Assembly: GCA_963814985.1 (NCBI GenBank)
Contig: CAWFFV010000064.1
Span: forward strand, 1 to 9,859
Origin: CAWFFV01 sp963814985
Lineage (GTDB): Bacteria; Chloroflexota; Ktedonobacteria; Ktedonobacterales; Ktedonobacteraceae
Reading direction: 5' to 3'
Length of the DNA stretch: 9,859 nucleotides
The translations under genes were made by a program, and so were the position numbers. Below the pieces are notes generated by a model, which saw only the letters and a list, made by a program, of their open reading frames with translations, searched no databases and was not told where the DNA came from. This document shows, one piece after another, positions 1-6,118 of this stretch; the first letter of the stretch is position 1, and each line of letters begins with the position of its first letter.

Positions 1-186
1 ATTGCTTATTCTCTGTTTGGGGCTGAGGGTTGCCACACTTATGCTGGCCTGAACTCTTATATTGCCAGCCTTCCACGCAACGCGTTCCTCCTCAACTATC
101 TGCATGCCTTTTATGGTTTTGGTGCCTTACTCAGGCCTGCCGCATTGCCGCAAAATATGCTAATTTTAAACTTTAGTTGGAATTAG
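1..186 (+). pseudogene. MFS transporter fragment (internal part, ends early)
   Basis: Frame 1 is open from the left edge to a TAG at 184-186. It reads through the pieces SLFGAEGCHTYAGLNSYIA and LLNYLHAFYGFGALLRP, then NFSWN before the stop. The Asn-Ser-Tyr-Ile and Leu-His-Ala-Phe-Tyr-Gly-x-Gly-Ala pattern followed by a Pro-containing helix resembles the fourth and fifth membrane helices of major facilitator transporters. A complete MFS protein would continue for several more helices, so the stop after NFSWN means the gene is cut short or frameshifted here. The stretch around 150-165 looks compressed compared with the expected GPxxA motif, which suggests small indels. The N-terminal part lies outside the window. 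The family call comes from motif recognition only, and the substrate cannot be inferred. Confidence 0.5.
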
Positions 187-292
187 AAATATACTCACTA
201 CAGCTCAACAAAAAACGTTCACTTACAGCGTTTAATAATTGTATGTAGTCAGTATCACTCTCAGTATGCTACACTTAATAATAACTGAACTT

Positions 293-301
293 GAGAGGGG
301 G
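293..301 (+). promoter_or_regulatory. Ribosome binding site of the TIR gene
   Basis: The purine run GAGAGGGGG lies nine bases upstream of the ATG at 311. It favours that ATG over the in-frame GTG-type start at 239, because the 24 extra residues would precede the TIR fold and have no homology I recognise. I see no convincing -35/-10 pair between 187 and 290. Confidence 0.55.
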
Positions 302-310
302 AACTCCGGA

Positions 311-955
311 ATGCAGGAGAAGCACAAGCACTTCTTTATTAGCTATACCAATACCGACCAGACCTGGGCCAAGTGGATTGCCTGGCAGTTAGAGCAAGAA
401 GGCTACTCCGTTCTCATCCAGGCCTGGGACTTTCGACCTGGAAATAACTTTTTTCATGAGATGGATGAAGCTCTCAGGCAAACAGAACGAATTATTGCTG
501 TGCTCTCCCATGACTATCTCAACTCAACATATGCCAAGTCCGAATGGATGGCAGTCTTCCAACGTGATCCATTGGGCAAACAACGAATTCTCCTCCCCAT
601 TCGTATTGCTGACTGTGAGGTTCAAGGACTCTTAGGGATGATCATCCCCATCGATCTCTTTGGGATTGATGAGCGAACTGCACGCAAGGAGCTCCTGGCG
701 GGAATACGCCGTGAGAGGATCACACCACAGTCTGTTCCATTTCTGCCAACTTTTCCTCCTATTGCGAAACGTCCCACATTTCCGGGAAAGATCCACATTG
801 AAAACCAGAGACCCGTGCAAGGACAAGTCATTGGTGATCACGCCACTGTCTACCAGTATATTACGGTTCCACGAGTAGCCTTCCAGCGACTTTCCCCACA
901 CATAACAAGAAGCAATCAAGCCAGAGAACACAAAGAACTGTACAAGTGGTACTAG
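311..955 (+). CDS. TIR domain, N-terminal part of a broken membrane receptor
   Basis: Numbered from the ATG at 311, residues 7-132 form a TIR domain: FFISYTNTDQTWAKWIAWQL (strand A and helix A), the VLIQAWDFRPGNNF box-2-like segment, IIAVLSHDYL, then YAKSEW and LLPIRI. It belongs to the bacterial TIR group, often found in Actinobacteria and Chloroflexota, that carries 'AWDFRPG' and 'EW...F.RDP'. In catalytic TIR NADases such as SARM1 the active Glu is four residues after a conserved Trp; here that place is Phe83 and the nearest Glu (E78) precedes the Trp. NADase activity is therefore uncertain. Residues 160-187 contain a GQVIGDHATV segment seen as a linker in related multidomain proteins. The frame then runs into junk and stops at 955, while the natural continuation (membrane helix) lies in another frame. 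Role by family: signalling or NAD-consuming defence. Confidence 0.8.
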   Translation: MQEKHKHFFISYTNTDQTWAKWIAWQLEQEGYSVLIQAWDFRPGNNFFHEMDEALRQTERIIAVLSHDYLNSTYAKSEWMAVFQRDPLGKQRILLPIRIADCEVQGLLGMIIPIDLFGIDERTARKELLAGIRRERITPQSVPFLPTFPPIAKRPTFPGKIHIENQRPVQGQVIGDHATVYQYITVPRVAFQRLSPHITRSNQAREHKELYKWY

Positions 956-1032
956 CAAGCGTAATAATATTGGTTATTTGTGGACTGGCTGTTGCAACTT
1001 TTGTTTTGTCTTCTCCGCCGAAATCTCTAGCC

Positions 1033-1150
1033 CAACAAACGCCAATACCAACACCAACAGAAGTACCTTCACCTGTAGACATTTCACCTACAGCACAACA
1101 AACGCCAACACCAACACCAACAGCTTCAGTAACAAAAATACCTTCACCTA
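1033..1150 (+). repeat. Tandem repeat coding the Pro/Thr-rich stalk
   Basis: CAACAAACGCC at 1033 recurs at 1096, 63 bases later and in frame. Each copy goes on with CCAA[T/C]ACCAACACCAACAG and then, after a variable stretch, TACCTTCACCT. The encoded units are QQTPIPTPTEVPSPV and QQTPTPTPTASVTKIPSPTP. Such Pro/Thr stalks usually form an extended extracytoplasmic linker between a membrane helix and a binding domain, which fits the neighbouring segments. Confidence 0.75.
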
Positions 1151-1245
1151 CTCCCGTTGTATCTACCGCTACCCGCCTACACCTGCACCTACTCGGGTAA
1201 TGTTTCCTCCGTCTGAATCCCCAGACATTGAAGATCCTCTCCTGA

Positions 1246-1743
1246 CCAACGCAGATAACCGATGGGATCAATGGAGGACGATGTCAGTTTACCAACCAAG
1301 GGTATCAGATTAATGCAACGAACTATTACTCCCAATGTAATGACAAAATAGACAACTTTACGAATGGTGTGCTGCGAGTGAATATGCAGGTCAGCAGCGG
1401 TAGCTCTGGGGGCATCCTCTTTCGTGGCAATACTGCCACTAACAGTGGGTATCTTTTTGAAGTAGATAGTTTCGGGAATTATGAGGTGCTCAAAGCCGTT
1501 AATGCTTCTGCTCAGACAATCAAAGAAGCCACAGGGCAGAAGAGTCCTCTGCAAAATCTCAGCATTGCCGTGCAAGCGAATGGTTCCGCTATTCACGTTT
1601 ACGTCAATGATGCTGAAGTCTACCATTTCACTGACACAGCCTATAGTTCTGGAAGTATTGCGTTATTGGTTGATGGTGCTTATTCACCACATATACCTAA
1701 TACCCAGGTTATATTCACTGATTTGAAGATATGGAATTTCTGA
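1246..1743 (+). CDS. ConA-like/LamG-like beta-sandwich domain (C-terminal piece of the TIR gene)
   Basis: Frame 1 is open from 1246, although the first internal ATG/TTG-type start is only near 1369. It encodes CQFTNQGYQIN, a second Cys in YYSQCND, then LRVNMQVSSGSSGGILFRG, YLFEVDSFGNYEVL, AIHVYVNDAEV and SSGSIALLVDG. The order 'CxF..GxYxv ... GGIxFR ... YxFxVxxxGxYxL ... VYVN ... GxIgL' is that of the concanavalin-A-like jelly-roll domains (DUF1080/LamG-like) found at the C-termini of many Ktedonobacterial membrane proteins. The paired cysteines may form a disulfide outside the cell. I see no catalytic residues; binding to a sugar or another surface ligand is the family expectation, not something shown here. 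The segment has no ribosome binding site of its own, which supports its being part of the upstream gene. Confidence 0.68.
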   Translation, partial: PTQITDGINGGRCQFTNQGYQINATNYYSQCNDKIDNFTNGVLRVNMQVSSGSSGGILFRGNTATNSGYLFEVDSFGNYEVLKAVNASAQTIKEATGQKSPLQNLSIAVQANGSAIHVYVNDAEVYHFTDTAYSSGSIALLVDGAYSPHIPNTQVIFTDLKIWNF

Positions 1744-1782
1744 CTTGTTTTGTGTGGGTTATGTTGCATCTGGTTGCTTTGG

Positions 1783-1857
1783 GGAATAAAAAAAGTTACA
1801 ATAGCGTATGGTGGAATAAAAAAAGTATTTTTTGAGGCAGGGAGGCATAAAAACTTT
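1783..1857 (+). repeat. A-tract direct repeats upstream of the kinase gene
   Basis: GGAATAAAAAAAGT occurs identically at 1783-1796 and 1813-1826, exactly 30 bases apart. A degenerate third copy, GGCATAAAAACT, lies at 1844-1855, 31 bases further on. The array ends just before the Shine-Dalgarno sequence of the kinase gene. A spacing of 30-31 bp puts the A-tracts on nearly the same face of the helix, so intrinsic bending or binding of a repeated regulator is possible. No clear promoter hexamers can be assigned inside it. Confidence 0.7.
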
Positions 1858-1863
1858 ATTTTT

Positions 1864-1869
1864 AGGAGG
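1864..1869 (+). promoter_or_regulatory. Ribosome binding site of the receptor-kinase gene
   Basis: A perfect AGGAGG lies eight bases before the ATG at 1878. This is the strongest translation signal in the left half of the window and fixes the kinase start. Confidence 0.85.
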
Positions 1870-1877
1870 CCTTACCA

Positions 1878-3005
1878 ATGACACACCGTGTTGGACAACG
1901 GTTGGGCAACTATCGCCTGGTGCATTTACTGGGACAAGGCGGTTTTGCAGATGTTTATTTGAGTAAGCATATACATCTGAACACCCCTGCCGCCGTCAAG
2001 GTTTTGCACACCCACCTTTCATACAAATGTGAAGACAGTTTCCGCACTGAGGCCCTGACCATTGCAAATTTAGTCCATCCTCACATTGTACGCATACTGG
2101 ACTATGGCATAGAGGGGGGCATACCATTTTTGGTTATGGATTATGCCCCAGGTGGCACTGTACGTGAATTATATTCTCAGGACACTCTGCCATCGCTGGC
2201 AGCCATCGTCTCGTATGTAAAACAAATTGCCTCAGCATTGCAATATGCCCATGGGAAGAAACTGATTCACCGGGACGTGAAGCCTGAAAATATACTCCTG
2301 GGACAGCATGGCGAGATTTTGCTCAGTGACTTCGGTATTGCACTCATTGCACAGAGTTCACACGCAGAAAATCTTCAACGAGCGGATGGAACAATCCAAT
2401 ATATGGCTCCTGAGCAGTTACAAGGCAGACCTCGTCGAGCAAGCGATCAGTATGCATTAGGGATTGTGGTCTACGAGTGGCTGTGTGGACACTGCCCATT
2501 CCACGGCTCTTTTCATGAGATTGCCAGCCAGCATCTCTTGATTGCTCCCCCTTCTTTGTATGAGAAAGTTCCTACCATTCCATCAGAGATGGAACAGGTA
2601 GTCATGAAAGCGCTCTCCAAAGATCCACAGCAGCGTTTTGCGAGTATAGAAGCCTTTGCGAACGCATTGGAGCAAGCCTACCTCCTCTCTAAGGAACCCT
2701 CTACCTTCACCTCCATCTCCCATTCTACACAGCCTATGCTCCCTGCTATACCGAAACAATACTCACCACGACGAACCAGGATGGTCACATTAGAGCGTAC
2801 TCCACCACAACCCACACTCAAGTCGCCTATAGTTTCATTTAATCACATATCATCCGAACATACACTGAGGCTTCTAAAGTTTTATCTAACCACATGTCAT
2901 CTGAATTTCTCTTACATCTTCCCACAGACCAATCCATTTCCATCGCTGAGTCACTCCAGGCCGTTGCATCGCCTCCTTTTACGCCACCTGGTCAGATTTC
3001 GCTAA
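1878..3005 (+). CDS. Serine/threonine protein kinase domain, N-terminal part of a receptor kinase
   Basis: Residues 12-267 form a complete bacterial Hanks-type (PknB-like) Ser/Thr kinase. The glycine loop is LGQGGFADVY (18-27), the ATP lysine is K41 in AVKVL, and the helix C glutamate is E58. HRDVKPEN (131-138) supplies the catalytic Asp133, Lys135 and Asn138, DFG is 151-153, GT is 171-172, APE is 177-179, and the subdomain IX Asp is D190 in SDQYALG. All residues needed for catalysis are present. From about residue 270 the sequence becomes a Ser/Thr/Pro-rich linker with basic patches (SPRRTRMV). The frame is lost at about 2843-2885; the last 40 or so residues look like noise and end at 3005, while the membrane helix continues in frame 2. 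As it stands, this ORF would make a soluble kinase cut off from its sensor. By family it phosphorylates Ser/Thr on target proteins. Confidence 0.92.
   Translation: MTHRVGQRLGNYRLVHLLGQGGFADVYLSKHIHLNTPAAVKVLHTHLSYKCEDSFRTEALTIANLVHPHIVRILDYGIEGGIPFLVMDYAPGGTVRELYSQDTLPSLAAIVSYVKQIASALQYAHGKKLIHRDVKPENILLGQHGEILLSDFGIALIAQSSHAENLQRADGTIQYMAPEQLQGRPRRASDQYALGIVVYEWLCGHCPFHGSFHEIASQHLLIAPPSLYEKVPTIPSEMEQVVMKALSKDPQQRFASIEAFANALEQAYLLSKEPSTFTSISHSTQPMLPAIPKQYSPRRTRMVTLERTPPQPTLKSPIVSFNHISSEHTLRLLKFYLTTCHLNFSYIFPQTNPFPSLSHSRPLHRLLLRHLVRFR
2831..2905 (+). repeat. Imperfect 28-bp direct repeat at the kinase frameshift
   Basis: The 28 bases at 2831-2858 (beginning AGTTTCATTTAATCAC) match those at 2878-2905 (beginning AGTTTTATCTAACCAC) at 23 positions, and all five differences are transitions. 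The encoded peptides are VSFNHISSE in frame 3 and VLSNHMSSE in frame 2. The offset is 47 bases, not a multiple of three, and equals the frame change seen between the kinase and its membrane helix. Confidence 0.6.
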
Positions 3006-3625
3006 TCGCCAGGTTGGTCTCTGCATTACCTCTTACCAATCTATCAAATCAACGAACCACGCAACCAATCTCATTCTTCAAAAAGAAAGCTGTCTTCTTT
3101 GTTGGATTGATACTCCTGCTTCTGGTTGGACTTCTCTCTCCCACGCTCATCAATTTGCTTACCGCAAACGCTCATCCCGTATCGCAAAGTAGGATTGCAT
3201 CATCTAACACACCCACACTCACCCTCTCCTCTAGCAATGTCAATATTGGACAACATGTACTTTTGCACATGTCTCACTTCTCTCCCTCTGCGCATGTGTT
3301 TCTCACTCATGACACACAAGAAACAATAAAAGTATCAAGTACTGAACCTTATATCACGGTAGGAGCAAATGGAGCTGCCGATCTCTCCCTCCCTCTCGAC
3401 GAAACCTGGAATTCAGGTTTCCATACTGTCCAGGCCGAAGACATTACAACGCATTATACAGCCAATGCAACACTGCACATTGCAAGTGGTCCAACGCGTC
3501 CAGCTCATCTGATCATTGATGCAAATACGCTGGATTTAGGCACGGCCACGCAAGGAATTAATACCATCCAGCCCTTACAACTTCAGAACACTGGTAGTGG
3601 AAGCATTAACATGGGCAGCAAGTAG
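2894..3625 (+). CDS. Membrane helix plus Ig-like domain (middle piece of the receptor kinase)
   Basis: Frame 2 is open from about 2843; the internal ATG at 2894 has no good ribosome binding site. Residues 61-65 of this piece are FFKKK, followed by one hydrophobic helix (about 66-90, AVFFVGLILLLLVGLLSPTL). The basic residues come first, so the part after the helix is outside the cell. Residues about 105-198 resemble an Ig-like fold used in Ktedonobacterial surface proteins: LTLSSSNVNIGQHVLLHMS, VFLTHDTQE, VGANGAADLSLPLDETW, GFHTVQAED, then TANATLHI. From about residue 203 the first BACON-like repeat starts (LIIDANTLDLGTATQG) and is cut by the shift at 3611. The piece has no catalytic residues; its role would be to couple outside binding to the kinase. 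Confidence 0.72.
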   Translation: MSSEFLLHLPTDQSISIAESLQAVASPPFTPPGQISLIARLVSALPLTNLSNQRTTQPISFFKKKAVFFVGLILLLLVGLLSPTLINLLTANAHPVSQSRIASSNTPTLTLSSSNVNIGQHVLLHMSHFSPSAHVFLTHDTQETIKVSSTEPYITVGANGAADLSLPLDETWNSGFHTVQAEDITTHYTANATLHIASGPTRPAHLIIDANTLDLGTATQGINTIQPLQLQNTGSGSINMGSK

Positions 3626-3773
3626 CAACCAACCGTGGTTAATGACAAGTCCTCAACAGGGTACCCTGAGTGACAGTCAAACCATCACGATAGGTGGTGA
3701 ATGAGCCGATCTCCCGCCAGGAAGCTATCAAGGCTCCATCACTTTTTCTTCTAACGCTGGTGCACCCACAACA

Positions 3774-4487
3774 GTGCAAGTGAGTATGAGCGTGCTCCCC
3801 AGCGCAGGTACTATATTAACAGTTGCACCAGCGCTCCTCTCTTTCACAGCCTTTGATGGAGGACCAGACCCACAAACACAACTTCTGACCGTAAACAATC
3901 CCGGCTCACAACCGCTGCACTGGTCGCTAGTAAACGACACATCACCGACCACTGGCGAATTGGTCGGCGCCAACTGGTTAAGCACAGATCAGATATCGGG
4001 TACAGTTGCTCCTCAGACCACAAGCTTTATCCGTGTGACAGCTCGGAGTCAGAATTTGTTACCAGGAACATACACAAACACGCTTGTGCTTAATGCCGAT
4101 CAGGCCTCACAAGCCGTAAGTATCTCCCTCACCGTACAGCCACGATGTGAGCTACGGCTAAATAATGGAAGCCTGTCTTTCAGTACAGTCTCAGGCCAGG
4201 ACAACCCGGATCAACAGACAGTGACCATCAACGCATCTGCAAGTTGCACAAACACAATCAATTGGCAGGCTGACTCTTCTGCACAATGGATCACCGTCTC
4301 CTCCACACAAGGTCAGCTGGGGAACGCGGCCATGAGCACGACAACGCTGGTAGGCGTTAATGTGACAGGTCTCCAACCCGGCACATATACCGCTCCAATC
4401 TTTTTTTCGACAGGACAGAGTACCCAATCAGTTCTGATTTCAGTTAACGATTTCAGACACTTCCCACTCCTGCCTCACCGATTATGA
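3774..4487 (+). CDS. BACON-like repeats 2 and 3 (extracytoplasmic piece of the receptor kinase)
   Basis: Frame 3 can be followed from about 3612 through the in-frame TGA at 3702 to the stop at 4485-4487. It completes repeat 1 and holds repeat 2 (about 3815-4140) and repeat 3 (about 4143-4440). Each has the BACON pattern: a start like VAPALLSFTA or LNNGSLSFSTV, a middle such as QTQLLTVNNPG followed by LHWS, a WL or WI with 'S...G' (ANWLSTDQISG, AQWITVSSTQG), and an end of the form LLPGTYTNTLVL or LQPGTYTAPIFF. BACON domains are beta-sandwiches often linked to binding glycans or mucin-like surfaces. After SVLISV the frame ends in unrelated residues, and repeat 4 begins in frame 2. No start signal of its own is visible, so it is read as part of the upstream gene. 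Confidence 0.72.
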   Translation: MQVSMSVLPSAGTILTVAPALLSFTAFDGGPDPQTQLLTVNNPGSQPLHWSLVNDTSPTTGELVGANWLSTDQISGTVAPQTTSFIRVTARSQNLLPGTYTNTLVLNADQASQAVSISLTVQPRCELRLNNGSLSFSTVSGQDNPDQQTVTINASASCTNTINWQADSSAQWITVSSTQGQLGNAAMSTTTLVGVNVTGLQPGTYTAPIFFSTGQSTQSVLISVNDFRHFPLLPHRL

Positions 4488-5161
4488 GTGCATCTCCACT
4501 GAACCTCAACTTCAGTGCAATCCAGGGACAGGCCAATCCGCCACCTCAGGTCATCGCGCTCACAAACACTGGTGGGAGTACACTCTACTGGCACGGCACA
4601 TACGTTATGCTAACCTCTTCCTGGTTTGCAACCAGCCCATCAGGCGGGCAAATTGCTCCCGGACAGACGACCCAGATCAATACACGTATCAACGTGGGTA
4701 ATTTGAGTCCTGGGACCTATACAGCGCAGGTAACACTCTTCGGCGCAGATGAAAATAATACCTCAGCCGGAGGAAGCCCCCTGACGATTATCGTCACACT
4801 GGTAGTATCAGCTCCCTGTACCCTGCCGCAACCATCAGCAAGTGCGCTCTCCTTCAATGCAGTGCAAGGAAGCTCCAATCCAACACCACAGTCCGTGAAC
4901 ATCACTGCCTATGGGAGTTGTTCCTGGCCGCTGCATTGGGGTACAAGTATAACCAGCACAGCCCCCTGGCTGAACCTCTCGTCTGCTGCTGGCTCATTCA
5001 ATACCAGCGGTCAATCAGCAACATTGTTCCTTGCTCCCAATATTGCTGATTTAGCACCTGGCATCTATCAGACACAGGTCTCTATTACCGCTATCGGTGG
5101 CACTGCGCAGCAAACGCAGGGAAATCGACTGGTCATCTCTGTTACGCTAACGGTCACATAA
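4484..5161 (+). CDS. BACON-like repeats 4 and 5 (C-terminal piece of the receptor kinase)
   Basis: Frame 2 carries repeat 4 (about 4484-4815: SASPLNLNFSAIQGQANPPP, IALTNTGGSTLYW, SSWFATSPSGGQIAPG, NLSPGTYTAQVTL) and repeat 5 (about 4820-5158: SASALSFNAVQGSSNPTPQ, APWLNLSSAAGSF, DLAPGIYQTQVSI, then VISVTLTVT). The motif 'LxF....G..nP.PQ' followed by W, 'WL..S...G' and 'L.PGxYxxxV' is the best conserved in the array. The overlap of ATG 4484 with the stop of the preceding frame at 4485-4487 looks like translational coupling, but no ribosome binding site is present; the ATG lies inside the linker TPASPIMSASP, so it is simply the residue after a frameshift. The last eight bases overlap the converging phosphoesterase gene. 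Confidence 0.74.
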   Translation: MSASPLNLNFSAIQGQANPPPQVIALTNTGGSTLYWHGTYVMLTSSWFATSPSGGQIAPGQTTQINTRINVGNLSPGTYTAQVTLFGADENNTSAGGSPLTIIVTLVVSAPCTLPQPSASALSFNAVQGSSNPTPQSVNITAYGSCSWPLHWGTSITSTAPWLNLSSAAGSFNTSGQSATLFLAPNIADLAPGIYQTQVSITAIGGTAQQTQGNRLVISVTLTVT

Positions 5162-6019
5162 GCTCAAACACAGTCATCTCTGGCCGACAGTTGAGCCGTA
5201 CAGTGGAGGGAGCACGCCAAGGCCGCGACTGGTATAATGCAACAGGTTGCTGGTCTGATAAAGCCCAGCAGGATATTTGTACGAGAACGGAGGAACGACG
5301 ATGGCTCCGTAGAAGGGGATACGCACCTGCCCCCCATGCGAGTGCCCGGAGAGTTGCAGGTCGAAGCGTCCGACGCTAGCTGCAACATCGGCAAAATCCG
5401 GCTCATGAACAAGTAGGATGGCTGCGCCCTCTGCCGGGGAGCTGACTTTGCGAGCTTTTGCACACGACCAAGATGTTGCTGAAGAGGCACGATAGAGTCT
5501 GGTACAGGCCAGAGGTCATCAAGCCCTGCTAGATGGAGCATTGCTCCATTGGCCCGCTGGATGGTATGAACATTGTCATTCAACTCGTGGATACCGTTGG
5601 CCTGAATGAGGGGACGGATCTTCTCAGCACCGCTCCAATGGTCGTGGTTACCCAGGATAGCAAAGATCCCATCGCGGGCCTGGAGATCGTGCAAGACGGA
5701 AAGCGTCTGCGGCGTGTTGTCCTGGTACCCGGTCACAAAATCGCCCGTAATCACCATCAGGTCAGGCTGCTGCTCATTCGCCAGCTTGACTATCTGTCCC
5801 AACCGCTCGGCAGTCATCCAACGGTTATCGCAGTGCAGATCGCTAAGTTGTACGACGCGATAGCCACGGAATGCCGGGTTCAGGCGCGGCAACCGCAGTT
5901 GTAGCATACTGACCTCAATCCAGCCTGGTTCAATGCCGCCATGAATAGAGACCCACTCCACCACCCACTCCTGCTGTCCCAAGCCCAAGCTTGAGCAAAG
6001 TGCGTCTGTTCATTTTCAT
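5154..6019 (-). pseudogene. Tat-exported calcineurin-type metallophosphoesterase (YkuE-like), three frameshifts
   Basis: Four segments in different frames on the minus strand rebuild a protein of about 285 residues. The start is ATG at 6019 (6013 and 6037 are also possible): NRRTLLKLGLGTAGVGG gives a twin-arginine signal. This frame stops after YSWRH; the TTG-started open stretch below 5988 carries GGIEPGWIEV and the main domain. Metal-site motifs there are LSDLHCDNRW (D-x-H), VITGDFV (GD) and ILGNHDHW (GNHD). Near 5445 the frame changes after VQKLA, and the next frame supplies LLVHEPDF and LQLSGHSHGGQVRIPFYG, the last metal ligands. Near 5205 a third change leads to VRLNCRPEMTVFELM and the TGA at 5154-5156. 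All motifs survive, so the breaks are recent or are sequencing errors. Bacillus subtilis YkuE, a relative, is a Tat substrate and cell-wall associated. The native substrate is not predictable. Confidence 0.83.
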
Positions 6020-6118
6020 AAGTCGTGTTTTCCCCATTTCTTTTGATCGGTCGTGATTATGGCACATTTTACTTCTCAATACGGGAAAGAATGTCTGGCA
6101 TAGCTGTTTATTTGTAAC

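Larger units (their letters stand above)
311..1743 (+). pseudogene. TIR - membrane helix - Pro/Thr linker - ConA-like lectin protein, three frameshifts
   Basis: Read through three frame changes, this is one protein of about 475 residues. The TIR domain (frame 2) passes into frame 1 between about 850 and 905. There a basic stretch rich in Lys and Arg precedes a hydrophobic helix at about 940-1010 (VVLASVIILVICGLAVATF), so the TIR domain would be inside the cell. A Pro/Thr-rich linker follows to about 1170. Frame 3 then carries PPTPAPTRVMFPPSE to about 1275, and frame 1 resumes with GRCQF and a beta-sandwich domain up to the TGA at 1741. The second shift fits the loss of one C in an ACCCGCC run (1167-1173), because ACC-CCG-CCT would restore Pro-Pro-Thr-Pro. 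The continuous domain order across the breaks argues that these are pieces of one gene, either decayed or hit by sequencing indels. Confidence 0.72.
1878..5161 (+). pseudogene. Receptor kinase with Ig-like and BACON-like repeats; three frameshifts and one in-frame stop
   Basis: Four consecutive open stretches join into one receptor of about 1,090 residues: kinase (frame 3, to about 2870), linker, membrane helix and Ig-like domain (frame 2, to about 3611), BACON-like repeats (frame 3, to about 4455), and two more repeats (frame 2, to TAA at 5159-5161). At 3611 one extra A breaks the BACON motif: skipping it turns INMGSK-stop into INWAASSNQPWL. An in-frame TGA lies at 3702-3704, between TIGGE and ADLPPGSYQG. 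At about 4448-4470 the frame changes again just before SPIMSASPLNLNFS. Kinase-helix-beta-sandwich receptors are a common pattern in this bacterial group. The breaks could be decay or assembly indels; the reading of a single ancestral gene is strong because domain order and repeat motifs continue across every break. Confidence 0.8.

Noticed and set aside
861..1271. Minus-strand open frame of 136 codons opposite the Pro/Thr stalk, rich in Val and Gly
   Set aside because: It is the antisense of a CCA/ACA-rich repeat and gives low-complexity Gly/Val sequence with no start signal.
1189..1626. Minus-strand open frame of 145 codons
   Set aside because: It is antisense to the lectin-like domain, whose plus-strand translation has a clear fold signature; the antisense product has none.
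1783..1857. A-tract repeats as a CRISPR-like array
   Set aside because: The units are only 14 bases, have no palindromic part and the third is degenerate; no cas genes are present.
4484..4487. Overlapping stop/start as translational coupling between two genes
   Set aside because: The ATG is inside a linker of a repeat protein and has no ribosome binding site; a frameshift in one gene explains it better.
5533..5904. Plus-strand open frame of 123 codons
   Set aside because: It lies opposite the metal-site motifs of the phosphoesterase and has no ribosome binding site or recognisable domain.
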